Below are positions 7,978 to 16,172 of a stretch of 64,000 nt of DNA, piece by piece (the stretch's first letter is position 1; each line of letters begins with the position of its first letter). The notes under the pieces were generated by a model. The model saw only the letters and a list, made by a program, of their open reading frames with translations, was not told where the DNA came from and ran no database searches. The DNA comes from Actinomycetota bacterium. GTDB lineage: Bacteria > Actinomycetota > Acidimicrobiia > Acidimicrobiales > JAJPHE01. The position numbers and the translations under genes were made by a program. The stretch spans positions 1 to 64,000 of the forward strand of contig DAHUYE010000036.1 of the NCBI GenBank assembly GCA_027315345.1, given 5' to 3'.

Positions 7978-10256
7978 GGCTTACCCGGCTCTACATGCGC
8001 AACTTCCGGGTCTACGAGGAACCGGTGGAACTGGAGATGCCCCCCGGGCTGGTGGGCATCTTCGGGCGCAACGGGGCCGGTAAGTCGACCCTGCTGGAGT
8101 CGATCACCTGGACTCTCTGGGGCAAGGCCCGCACGGCCAAGGACCAGATCCGCACCTCGGGGGTGAACGCCGACTGCGTCACCGAGGTGGAGTTCGAACA
8201 CGAGGGCCATCTGTATCTGGTCCGGCGCACCCTGACCGGCATGAACCACACCGTCAAGGCCGAGGCCCAGTCGGACGGGGCCCAGGTGGCCGAAGGGGTC
8301 CGGGATGTGGCCAAGTACGTCCACTCCATCCTGGGTATGGACGACGTGGCCTTCCGGGCCTCGGTCTTTGCCGAGCAGAAGCAATTGGCCGCCTTTTCCT
8401 CCCAGGCGCCGGCCGAACGGCGCAAGCTGGTCATGCAGCTGCTCGGCATAACGCCACTGGACGGGGCTCGGGAGCAGTCGCGCAAGGACGCCCGGTCCGC
8501 GTCAGAGCGACTGACCCAGCTGCGGGCACTGCTGCCGGACCGCACCGAGCTGGAGAAGGAGGTGGACGCGGCTGCGGCGGCATCGGCCGCCGCCACCGCT
8601 GCTTCGGCCGCCGCGGCCCGGACTGCCGATGAGGCCAAGGCGGTTGCCACCGCCGCCGGCACCCGCCTGGACCAGCTGGCCGAGGTCGGCCGGGAGTACG
8701 ACTCGCTGGTCAAGGAAGGCAAGGCGCTGCGGGAGAAGCGCGACGAAGGCGCCGTCCGCCTGGCCCGCCTGCAGTCCGAGGTGACCGATCTGGCTCTGGC
8801 GTCGGAGAGCTTGGCCGAGCTGGCCCCCGTGGCCGAGGGACTGGCCGCGGCCGAGGGGCGCCTGGTCCTGGTTCAGGCCGTCACCGCCTCGGCTCGTGCC
8901 CTGGCCCAGCTCCCCCCGCCCGAACCGGTGGTGGATCCAGATCAGCTCAGCCCGGCCGTGGAGGAGGCGCGCGCCGTGGCCGAGTCGGTCCGGGCGGAAC
9001 TCTCCCAGACCGACGGGCGGCTGGCCGCCGCCCGGGCGTCCGTCCAGCGGGCCCGGGAGGTAGTGGCCCGCACCGACGTACTCAACGACCAGGCCGACTG
9101 TCCCCTGTGCGGTCAGGCTCTGGGCGACGCCTTCGAGAACGTCCTGTCCCACCGCCGCCTCGAACTCGACCAGGCCCAGGCCGAGCTGACCGGGCTGGAG
9201 CAGGCCCAAGCCGTCCTGGCCGCGGCGGTGGCCCGGGCCGAGGGGGAACTGAAGAAGCAGACGGCGGTGCTGGAGTCGGCCCGGAAGGCCTGGATGCTCT
9301 ATCAGCGCGCCGCCGAGCGCCGAGAGGCGGCCGTCGAGGCCCACCGGCGGGCGGTGGAGGCTCTGGGTGGGGAACCGGGCGACGGGGAGGAGCGTTCCCT
9401 GATAGCGGCGGTGGAGTCCGGGCGGGCGGCGGCGGCCGAGTGCGCCCGGCTGACCGGACGGCTCGAGCGCCGCCAGGCGGCGGCCAAGGAGGCTCAGGAC
9501 GAGTCGGATCAGCTGGCCACTCTCGAGTCCGAGCTGATCAACCTGCGGGACAAGGTGAAGGCCCTGGACTTCAAGCCCGAGGAGCTGGCCCGGGCCCGGG
9601 AGGCCGCCACCGCCGCGGCCAAGGCGTCGGAGCAGGCCACGGCCGAGTTCCAGCGGCTGTCGGCTCTGGCCCTGGCCGCCGATGCCGCCCTCTCGGGTGA
9701 GCGTCACCGGTTGGCCGACGCCGACCAGCAGCACGAACGCCTCGGAGCCCTGGCCGAAGAAGCCCGCCACCTGGGCCGGCTGTCCGAGCTGCTCAACGTG
9801 TTCCGCAACACGGTGGTGGCATCCGTGGGTCCGACGCTGTCGGCCCAGGCCGCCGACCTGTTCTCAGAGTTGACCGACCGGGAGTATGAGCGTCTCGAGG
9901 TGGACCCGGACAGCTACGAGATCCAGATCCGTGACGCCGGGGTCTCCTACGGGATGGACCGCTTCAGCGGGTCCGAGACCGATCTGGCCAACCTGGCCCT
10001 GCGGGTGGCCATCAGTGAACACGTCCGCTTCCAGTCCGGAGGCACGGTCGGCCTGTTGGTGTTGGATGAGGTGTTCGGGCCGCTGGACGAGGAGCGCAAG
10101 GAGCGGATGCTGCTGGCCCTGGAGAGGTTGAGGGGCCGGTTCCGTCAGGTGCTGGTGGTCACCCACGACGCCGAGATAAAAGAGCAGCTGCCGTCCGCCA
10201 TCGAGGTGCTGAAGCTGCCCGGGCGCCGGGCCACCGCCCGGATCGTCAACGCCTGA
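7974..10256 (+). CDS. Rad50/SbcC-family SMC-like ATPase
   Basis: This is the ATPase partner of Mre11 that tethers and opens DNA ends. The GTG at 7974 overlaps the mre11 stop and gives a 760-aa protein starting directly with the conserved RLTRLYMRNF strand. Walker A is GRNGAGKST at residues 31-39. Long Ala/Glu-rich coiled coils flank a zinc-hook CPLC at about 376-379. The C-terminal lobe has a signature FSGSETDLANLALR near 662 and Walker B LLVLDEVFGPLD near 695, then a THDAEI switch. It is shorter than E. coli SbcC (1048 aa) and closer to archaeal Rad50. The signature has SGS where SGG is usual. Confidence 0.92.
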   Translation: MRLTRLYMRNFRVYEEPVELEMPPGLVGIFGRNGAGKSTLLESITWTLWGKARTAKDQIRTSGVNADCVTEVEFEHEGHLYLVRRTLTGMNHTVKAEAQSDGAQVAEGVRDVAKYVHSILGMDDVAFRASVFAEQKQLAAFSSQAPAERRKLVMQLLGITPLDGAREQSRKDARSASERLTQLRALLPDRTELEKEVDAAAAASAAATAASAAAARTADEAKAVATAAGTRLDQLAEVGREYDSLVKEGKALREKRDEGAVRLARLQSEVTDLALASESLAELAPVAEGLAAAEGRLVLVQAVTASARALAQLPPPEPVVDPDQLSPAVEEARAVAESVRAELSQTDGRLAAARASVQRAREVVARTDVLNDQADCPLCGQALGDAFENVLSHRRLELDQAQAELTGLEQAQAVLAAAVARAEGELKKQTAVLESARKAWMLYQRAAERREAAVEAHRRAVEALGGEPGDGEERSLIAAVESGRAAAAECARLTGRLERRQAAAKEAQDESDQLATLESELINLRDKVKALDFKPEELARAREAATAAAKASEQATAEFQRLSALALAADAALSGERHRLADADQQHERLGALAEEARHLGRLSELLNVFRNTVVASVGPTLSAQAADLFSELTDREYERLEVDPDSYEIQIRDAGVSYGMDRFSGSETDLANLALRVAISEHVRFQSGGTVGLLVLDEVFGPLDEERKERMLLALERLRGRFRQVLVVTHDAEIKEQLPSAIEVLKLPGRRATARIVNA

Positions 10257-10263
10257 CGGGGCA

Positions 10264-10286
10264 CTCGGCTCGTCGGCGGAGCCGAG
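10264..10286. terminator. Hairpin between convergent rad50 and murA
   Basis: An 8-bp perfect stem CTCGGCTC (10264-10271) / GAGCCGAG (10279-10286) with a 7-nt loop lies between two convergent genes, 8 nt after the rad50 stop and just after the end of murA on the other strand. It is a likely bidirectional terminator, though without a clear T-tract. Confidence 0.5.
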
Positions 10287-10293
10287 GACTGAC

Positions 10294-11616
10294 TCAATCG
10301 GCGGAGCCGAACTCCTGAATGCGCAGGCCCAGCTCGGCGAACTTCTCGTGCACCCGGTCATAGCCCCGCTCCAGCTGGTGGATACCGCGGATGGTCGAGG
10401 GCCCGTCGGCCACTGCCGCCGCCAGGATGTAGGCGAAGCCGGCCCGGATGTCGGGCATGTCCAACCGGCCTCCCCGTAGCTGGGTGCGGCCCCGGACGAC
10501 GGCGGAGTGGCGCCAGTCGGTCTCGTGGAACCGGCACGGGCCACCTCCGAGACACTGGTCGTACAGCTCCACCTGGGCTCCCATGGCATCCAGGGCCTCG
10601 ACGTAGCCGAGGCGGTCCTCGAACACCGTCTCGTGCAGCACGGACATGCCCGGTACCTGGGTGAAGAGAACGACCAGGGGAGGCCCCCAGTCGGTCATGA
10701 ACCCGGGATGGGTGGAGGTCCCCACCGCAATGGACCGGAGTTCACCCGGCGCCACGGTGACGCTGTCCTCGGTGATGTCGAAGGACGCGCCCATGCGTCG
10801 GAGGGTGGACAGCGCCGTCACCAGGCGGTCCTGGCTGCAGCCACTGACTTGTACCCGTCCGCCGCTGGCCAGGCCGGCCACCAGATAGGAGAAGGCCTCG
10901 ATGCGGTCGCCCCCCAGCTCCTGGCGGGCCCCGCTCAGCTTGGGGGTGCCTTCGATCACGTAGCGCCGGTCGGGGCGCATTTCGATGCCCGCCCCCATGC
11001 GCTGGAGGAACAGGGCCAGTTCCACCACCTCGGGCTCCATGGCCGCGTTCTCTATGACGGTGCGGCCCTCAGCCACCGCCGCCGTGAGCAGGATGGTCTC
11101 GGTGGCGCCCACGCTCGGGAAGGGCAGGCGGACGCGGGTGCCCTGGAGCCGGGTCGCCTTGGCGTGGATGGCGTCATCGGTGACGGTCACCTCGGCGCCG
11201 AAGCTGCGTAGGGCCTCGAGGTGAAAGTCCACCGGCCGCCCCCCGATCTGATCACCACCCGAGAGGGGTACCGAGACCTCACCCATCCGGTGCAGAAGAG
11301 GGCCCATCATGAGGATCGGGATGCGGTTGGTGCGGAAGTACCCGACCGGGACGCTGCCGGTGCAGATGTCGGAGGGGTCCACCACGACCGTGTCCCCCTC
11401 CCGGCCCACCCCGGCGCCGACCGAGGTCAGCATGCCGGCGGTGATGTCCACCTCGGTGACCATGGGAGCGTTGAGGATGTAGCTGGGGGAGTCGCCCAGC
11501 AGGCCGGCCACCATCAGCTTGGTGACGGCGTTCTTGGAGCCGGCCACCCGCACGTCACCGTGGAGAGGACCGGTGGGCTCCACCTCCCAGAAGACCTCGT
11601 CCCCGAGCAGGCTCAC
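10294..11616 (-). CDS. murA: UDP-N-acetylglucosamine 1-carboxyvinyltransferase, fosfomycin-insensitive type
   Basis: MurA transfers enolpyruvate from PEP to UDP-GlcNAc, the first committed step of peptidoglycan synthesis. The 440-aa enzyme shows the SKNA motif (Lys28, Asn29), the FRTNR region of the PEP site, GGDQIGGRPVDFH, FPSVGATE and the DIRAG strand with its catalytic Asp. The residue matching E. coli Cys115 is Asp122, the same replacement that makes the mycobacterial enzyme insensitive to fosfomycin. The GTG at 11616 overlaps the stop of an upstream small ORF (GTGA), and it leaves the usual short leader before the first strand. An in-frame upstream start exists at 11676. Confidence 0.9.
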   Translation of the reverse strand: MSLLGDEVFWEVEPTGPLHGDVRVAGSKNAVTKLMVAGLLGDSPSYILNAPMVTEVDITAGMLTSVGAGVGREGDTVVVDPSDICTGSVPVGYFRTNRIPILMMGPLLHRMGEVSVPLSGGDQIGGRPVDFHLEALRSFGAEVTVTDDAIHAKATRLQGTRVRLPFPSVGATETILLTAAVAEGRTVIENAAMEPEVVELALFLQRMGAGIEMRPDRRYVIEGTPKLSGARQELGGDRIEAFSYLVAGLASGGRVQVSGCSQDRLVTALSTLRRMGASFDITEDSVTVAPGELRSIAVGTSTHPGFMTDWGPPLVVLFTQVPGMSVLHETVFEDRLGYVEALDAMGAQVELYDQCLGGGPCRFHETDWRHSAVVRGRTQLRGGRLDMPDIRAGFAYILAAAVADGPSTIRGIHQLERGYDRVHEKFAELGLRIQEFGSAD

Positions 11617-11834
11617 CCGTCCATACTGCCAGTCCTCCGCCCCCCGCCCGGACCTCCCAGCCGGCGCACTATCCACCGACCGATCCGCCCGGACAGACCG
11701 ACCCGACCCGCCCCCGAGCTGCCGGCGCCGGCCACCTGGCGCCGGGTGGCCCGGTTGACCCGACCGCCGCCCCGGCCCCGGGGGTAGATGGGAAAACGCT
11801 GGTAGCGGTGGTAGTCCCGCAGGTTGCCCGGCAC
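11613..11834 (-). CDS. Small Arg/Gly-rich basic ORF between prpD-like gene and murA
   Basis: This 73-aa frame starts with GTG nine nt after the MmgE/PrpD stop and ends in a TGA overlapping the murA GTG. Placement in a tightly coupled operon is the main support. The product is strongly basic, with a YHRYQRFPIYPRGRGGGR N-terminus followed by Arg-rich helices, and no recognised domain. It could be a nucleic-acid-binding peptide, a coupling leader, or a chance frame. No clear Shine-Dalgarno is visible. Confidence 0.35.
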   Translation of the reverse strand: MPGNLRDYHRYQRFPIYPRGRGGGRVNRATRRQVAGAGSSGAGRVGLSGRIGRWIVRRLGGPGGGRRTGSMDG

Positions 11835-11843
11835 CCGCTCAGG

Positions 11844-13214
11844 CTACGACCGGCAGGCCGCCATCAGCCCGGACAGGTCTGCGGCGTCGTCCAGGCCCTT
11901 GACCAGGTCGGCCACGGCTCCGGCCCCGGCCCGGCCCAGCACGGGGACGGCCAGGGCCATGAACTTCTCCTCCAGGCGCCGGCCCTGCCAGTCCAGATCG
12001 GCTTCCGGAACGGAGACGTCATGGGCCACCGCGAGCACGGAGCCGTCGCCGCGGGTGACCTCCACCGCCGTGGGTCCGGCCCCCGAGCGGTCCGCGACCA
12101 CGGCAATCCGGTCCCGGAGTTCCACCAGGGCCGGGTCAGCCGCCACCGCATCGGTGAAGCTCTGAGGGGCCGAGGTGTCGATGCCGGCCAGGGCCAGGGC
12201 GGCGGTGTGGCGAAGGCTGAACTTCACCTCCAGACCGGTGGCCGGCTCGGGGATGGCGCACATTCCCATCTGCATGGCATCGGCGTGGATCGTGACCGAG
12301 GCGATGTCATCTGGGGCGAGGGCCTCGGCCGCCCGCAGGCGGGTCAGCCCCTCGATGGACGAGTGGGTCTGGAAACAGGAGGCGTGGTACTTGAACAGGT
12401 TGGACCTCAGATGCCAGCCCTCGGCCGGAGCGGCCAGGCCCCGGTGGGCATCGAAGCCGTCGGCGTGGGTGGCGGCCAGTCCCTGGTCGGTCTCCACCGC
12501 CTCGGGGTGGGCGCTGAAGCCCTGGCCGGCCAGCACCGCCGCCAGCAGCCCGGCGGCGGCGGCCCGGCCGGCGTGGAAGGGCTTGGCCATGGTCCCGAAC
12601 ATCGACTTGAGCCCGGCCGCCTGGGTGCAGGCCAGGCCCAGGGCGATGGCGGTGGTACTGGTATCCAGACCGAGCAGGTTGGCGCAGGCGGCGGCGGCGC
12701 CGAGGGTCCCGGCCGTGCCGGTGGCGTGGAAGCCGCGCAGGTAGTGCGAGGGACCAAGAGCCCGGGAGACGGAGCACTCCGTCTCGTAGCCGGCCACGAA
12801 GGCGGTCAGCGCCTCCGCCCCGGTGGCCCCGGTCAGTTCGGCCAGGGCCAGGACAGCGGGTAGGACCGGAGCGGTGGGATGGCCGAGCATGGCGGTGTTG
12901 ACGTCGTCGTAGTCGAGGGCGTGGCCGGCGGTGCCGTTCACCAGGGCGGCGTGGTCGGCCGGCAGCTGGAGGTCCCGGCCGATGACGGTGCACCCTGAGG
13001 CGGCACCGGGTCCCGCCGCGCCGGGGCCGGCCAGGCGCCCGAGGCTGTCCACCAGCATGGTGGTGGCCGGCTCGGCGCTGCCGGCCAGGGTCACCCCCAG
13101 CCAGTCGAGGACGCACTGCTGGGCCCGGATCACCAGGTCGGAGTCCAGGTCCCGGCGCCGCAGGCCGGCGGCCCGCCGGGCCAGCTCGGCCGTGAAACCC
13201 GGCTCCGAGGTCAT
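11844..13214 (-). CDS. MmgE/PrpD family protein
   Basis: The MmgE/PrpD family includes 2-methylcitrate dehydratase and cis-aconitate (itaconate-forming) decarboxylase. ATG 13214 overlaps the upstream lyase stop (ATGA), giving 456 aa. Family features are visible: a DWLGVTLAGS segment near residue 35, an ALVNGTAGHALDYDDVN motif near 95, a GHPTAPVLPAVLAL motif, a FHATGTAGTLGAAAACANLLGL motif and a KPFHAGRAAAAGLLAA motif, then the C-terminal FKYHASCFQTHSSIEGL segment. Substrate cannot be read from sequence. In Pseudomonas an MmgE/PrpD gene sits inside the itaconate-degradation operon, and the neighbours here match that setting, so an aconitate/itaconate or methylcitrate-like substrate is plausible. 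Confidence 0.85.
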   Translation of the reverse strand: MTSEPGFTAELARRAAGLRRRDLDSDLVIRAQQCVLDWLGVTLAGSAEPATTMLVDSLGRLAGPGAAGPGAASGCTVIGRDLQLPADHAALVNGTAGHALDYDDVNTAMLGHPTAPVLPAVLALAELTGATGAEALTAFVAGYETECSVSRALGPSHYLRGFHATGTAGTLGAAAACANLLGLDTSTTAIALGLACTQAAGLKSMFGTMAKPFHAGRAAAAGLLAAVLAGQGFSAHPEAVETDQGLAATHADGFDAHRGLAAPAEGWHLRSNLFKYHASCFQTHSSIEGLTRLRAAEALAPDDIASVTIHADAMQMGMCAIPEPATGLEVKFSLRHTAALALAGIDTSAPQSFTDAVAADPALVELRDRIAVVADRSGAGPTAVEVTRGDGSVLAVAHDVSVPEADLDWQGRRLEEKFMALAVPVLGRAGAGAVADLVKGLDDAADLSGLMAACRS

Positions 13215-14128
13215 GCCAGTCCGGCCTGCTCGGCCCGGGTCAGCACCGTTTCGAAGATCCGGGCCGTGGCGGCGTCGATCATCATGCCGTTGAGGCTGGC
13301 TGCCCCGGCTCCGGCCGCCTCCGCCTCCCGTACTGCTGCCACCACCGCCCTGGCTTGGGTGATCTCCCGCTCGGTGGGGGAGTAGACCTCGTTGGCCGGA
13401 GCGATCTGGGAGGGGTGGATGGCCCACTTTCCCACCGCCCCGAGCGTGGCCGACCACCCCGCCTCCCGCCGGTAGCCCTCCTCGTCCTTGAAGTTGGCGT
13501 ACGGGCCGTCGATGGCGTCGATCCCGGCCGCCCGGGCGGCCACGATCATCCGGTTGCGGGCGTAGTGCCACATGTCCCCGGGATAGCGGTCCCCGCCGCC
13601 CCCGATGTGTCCGGCCCGGATGCCCTGGCTGGCCGAGAGGTCCCCGACTCCGAGGATGAGCGCCTCCAGGCGTTCACAGCAGCGGGCGATCTCCTCCACC
13701 CGGGCCAGGGCCTCGGTTTCCTCGATGAGGACCTCGATGCCGATGCCGCCGATGGGCAGGCCCAGTTTCATCTCCCGCTGGGTCAGCAGGGTGTCGATGA
13801 ACCACACGTCCCGAGGGGCCTTGACCTTGGGGACGATGATCACGTCCAGGGCCGGCCCGGCCGCATCCAGGATCTCGACCACGTCGTCATGGCACCACCG
13901 GGTGTGGGTCCCATTGATCCGCACCGCTTTGGTCTTGGTGCCCCAGTCCAGCCCGGTCAGGGCCTCGGCCACCGGCCGGCGGGCGCCTTCCTTCTGGTCG
14001 GGGGCCACCGAGTCCTCCAGGTCGAGGAAGACCAGGTCGGCGGGGCTAGCCGCGGCTCCCGCCATCATCTTCGGGCTGGTGCCAGGGGTGGAGAGCTCCG
14101 AACGGCGCAACCGGAAGGAGCGGCTCAT
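13211..14128 (-). CDS. HpcH/HpaI (CitE-like) acyl-CoA lyase, malyl/citramalyl-CoA lyase type
   Basis: Family members cleave beta-hydroxyacyl-CoAs in a Mg-dependent retro-Claisen reaction, for example citramalyl-CoA to acetyl-CoA and pyruvate, or methylmalyl-CoA to propionyl-CoA and glyoxylate. ATG 14128 overlaps the cofE stop; 305 aa. Seen: the STPGTSPKMM start, the LDLEDSVAPDQK metal-site motif, AVRINGTHT with the substrate Arg, IEVLIEET with the catalytic Glu, GVGDLSAS, and WHYARNRMIVAARAAGIDAIDGPY followed by GKWAIHPSQI. The WHY and DGPY segments are more like malyl-CoA lyases than plain CitE. Neighbouring hydratases and a CoA-transferase support a C5-dicarboxylate role. Confidence 0.87.
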   Translation of the reverse strand: MSRSFRLRRSELSTPGTSPKMMAGAAASPADLVFLDLEDSVAPDQKEGARRPVAEALTGLDWGTKTKAVRINGTHTRWCHDDVVEILDAAGPALDVIIVPKVKAPRDVWFIDTLLTQREMKLGLPIGGIGIEVLIEETEALARVEEIARCCERLEALILGVGDLSASQGIRAGHIGGGGDRYPGDMWHYARNRMIVAARAAGIDAIDGPYANFKDEEGYRREAGWSATLGAVGKWAIHPSQIAPANEVYSPTEREITQARAVVAAVREAEAAGAGAASLNGMMIDAATARIFETVLTRAEQAGLA

Positions 14129-14910
14129 TCCTGCACCGTCCGGTAGAGATCCTCCTCCGGGGTCCGCACCAGATCGGCGGCCCTTCCCTGGCCCCATTGG
14201 AACGGCGCTCCCCGGACCACGACCACCGGCAGGCCCTCGTCCGCCTCGCCTCCCACCAGGGCGGCGGCGCTGGCCAGTTGGTCGGCGGAGGGTACGAAAG
14301 TGGCCTCCAGGACCCGTCCGTAGAGGTCAGCGTCACCCCGCTTGTCGATCAGCGCTACCAGGCCGGACACCCCGATGGCCACGCCGACGTTGCCCCTCCG
14401 GAAGGGACGGCCGTGGGTGTCGGCCACCACCACCGCCAGACGGATGCCCAGCGACTCCTCCAGGCCGGACCGGATGGCGTCGGCGGAGGCGTCCGGGTCG
14501 AGAGGCAGGGCCAGGACGGTCTGCTCCGGGCCGGAATGGTTGGAGCGGTCCAGGCCGGCGTTGGCGGAGGTGAAGCCGAGCCGGTGGCGCACGACCAGCA
14601 CGTTGGGCGCCGCCCGGGACACCTCGGTCGACTCGGTCAGGACGGCCTCGATGAAGCCGGCCTCCTTGCCCGTGACCTCGGCCAGGGCCAGCGCCCGGGG
14701 TGACGGGGTCAGGCTGGCCAGGTCGATGATCCGGCCCTCGGCCTTGGAGATGATCTTGCTGGCGATGACGACCACGTCGGCCTCGGCCAGGGTCAGGGCG
14801 GCCCCGTCCAGGGCGTCGAGGATGAGTTGTTCGACCTTGTCACCCTCGGCCACCTCACCGATGCCCGGCACGGCGAAGATGCGCACCTCCGGCGCCGGTC
14901 CCCCCCTCAC
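14125..14910 (-). CDS. cofE: Coenzyme F420-0:L-glutamate ligase, stand-alone
   Basis: CofE adds gamma-linked glutamates to F420-0 using GTP. The 261-aa protein has the family motifs: IGEVAEGD near residue 17, an ADVVVIASKIISKAEGRI strand-turn, ESTEVSR, RHRLGFTSANAGLDRSN, a VVVADTHGRPFRRGNVGVAIGV stretch and an IDKRGDADLYGR stretch. In mycobacteria this activity is the N-terminal half of FbiB fused to a nitroreductase-like domain; here it ends after the CofE domain, as in archaea. GTG 14910 overlaps the CoA-transferase stop. Its location inside an acyl-CoA operon is odd. An LLM-family oxidoreductase at 40235 may be an F420 user. Confidence 0.88.
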   Translation of the reverse strand: MRGGPAPEVRIFAVPGIGEVAEGDKVEQLILDALDGAALTLAEADVVVIASKIISKAEGRIIDLASLTPSPRALALAEVTGKEAGFIEAVLTESTEVSRAAPNVLVVRHRLGFTSANAGLDRSNHSGPEQTVLALPLDPDASADAIRSGLEESLGIRLAVVVADTHGRPFRRGNVGVAIGVSGLVALIDKRGDADLYGRVLEATFVPSADQLASAAALVGGEADEGLPVVVVRGAPFQWGQGRAADLVRTPEEDLYRTVQE

Positions 14911-16172
14911 TCCGGCCCTGCCTCGGGCCAGCCTGACTCCGTCGCCAGCACCGACTCATTGTGCTCCCCGAGGACGGGGGCCCGCCGGTAGACACCCGGC
15001 GGGGTGGCCGACATGTGGATGGGCGGGGCCGGAAAGACGCCGGGGCGCGGGGAGCCGGGATGCTCGATGGCCACCAGCATGTTGCGGGCCTGCAGATGGA
15101 CATCGGCGAAGAGCGCCGGAGCGTCGTTGACCGGGCCCACCGGCACCCGCCCGGCCAGGGCGCCGACTATCTCGGCGGTGGTGCGGGTCGACGTCCACTC
15201 GGTGATGGCTGACAACACGAAGGCCCGGTTGGCCACCCGCACCCGGTTGTCGGCACTGCGCTCGTCGTTGATCAGATCCTCCCTCCCCATCACCTGGCAA
15301 AGAATGGACCAGTGGGGCGGGGTCGGGGCGGCTATGGCGCAGGCGCCGTCGAGGGTCGGGAAGATGTCGAAGGGATTGAACTGCGGGTGGCTGTTGCCGG
15401 TGGGACGGCTGACCACGCCGGCGTAGGACCAGCGGTACACGGCGGCTTCGCACAGAGCCACCAGGGCGTCGTACATCCCTACGTCCACAAACTGCCCTTC
15501 CCCGGTCATCTGGGCGTGATGGATGGCGGCGGTGATGCCCAGCGCCGCCATGGTGGCCGGGTAGAGATCACCGATGCTCGGACCGGTCCTCACCATCGGG
15601 CCGCCGGGAGGGCCGGTGATCGACACCACCCCGCTCATGGCCTGGGCCACCACATCGAAGGCCGGCCAGTCGCTGTAGGGACTCTCACCGCTGCGAGGGT
15701 CACCGAAGCCGCGGATGGCGCCGTAGACCAGCTTGGGGTTGCGGGCCGAGAGCATCTCCCAGCTCAGTCCGAAACGCTCCATCACCCCGGCCCGGTAGTT
15801 CTCCACCACCGCGTCGGCGTTGTCGATCAGGTTGAGGAGGCGGTCCCGGTCGGCGCTGTCCTTGAGGTCCAGGACGATGCCGCGCTTGTTGCGGTTGACG
15901 CTGGCGAAGTAGGCGCCGAAGTGGTGGCTCTCGTCCTCCCGCATGAAGGGCCCGCCGAAGCGGGGCATGTCCCCGCTGGGCGGCTCCACCTTGATGACGT
16001 CGGCGCCGAGATCGGCCAGGAGCATGGTGCAGAACGGTCCGGCCAGGGCCTGGGTCAGATCCACGATGCGGACGTCCTTGAGGGGCCCGTGACGACCGTC
16101 GGCCATGGGCGCGGCCCGCTCGTGGGCCCGGGTGTGATCAGCGGGTTCGGCTCCCGGCTGGCTGGGGCTCAT
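14907..16172 (-). CDS. CaiB/BaiF family III CoA-transferase
   Basis: These enzymes move CoA between carboxylic acids through an aspartyl-CoA anhydride. The 421-aa protein opens with a KDVRIVDLTQALAGPFCTMLLADLGADVIKVE stretch, then the RNKRGIVLDLK and VENYRAGVMERFGLSW motifs. The catalytic Asp is in IGDLYPATMAALGI near residue 205, preceded by a GPSI turn, and GEGQFVDVGMYDALV follows. Full length for the family. Donor and acceptor are unknown. Between two hydratases and a lyase, an itaconate or mesaconate CoA-transferase (or intramolecular mesaconyl-CoA transferase) is the most economical reading. ATG 16172 overlaps the upstream MaoC stop. Confidence 0.88.
   Translation of the reverse strand: MSPSQPGAEPADHTRAHERAAPMADGRHGPLKDVRIVDLTQALAGPFCTMLLADLGADVIKVEPPSGDMPRFGGPFMREDESHHFGAYFASVNRNKRGIVLDLKDSADRDRLLNLIDNADAVVENYRAGVMERFGLSWEMLSARNPKLVYGAIRGFGDPRSGESPYSDWPAFDVVAQAMSGVVSITGPPGGPMVRTGPSIGDLYPATMAALGITAAIHHAQMTGEGQFVDVGMYDALVALCEAAVYRWSYAGVVSRPTGNSHPQFNPFDIFPTLDGACAIAAPTPPHWSILCQVMGREDLINDERSADNRVRVANRAFVLSAITEWTSTRTTAEIVGALAGRVPVGPVNDAPALFADVHLQARNMLVAIEHPGSPRPGVFPAPPIHMSATPPGVYRRAPVLGEHNESVLATESGWPEAGPE

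Noticed and set aside
12307-13116. 269-codon minus-strand alternative frame within the PrpD-like gene
   Set aside because: Arg/Gly/Pro-rich out-of-frame translation of a clear MmgE/PrpD coding sequence.
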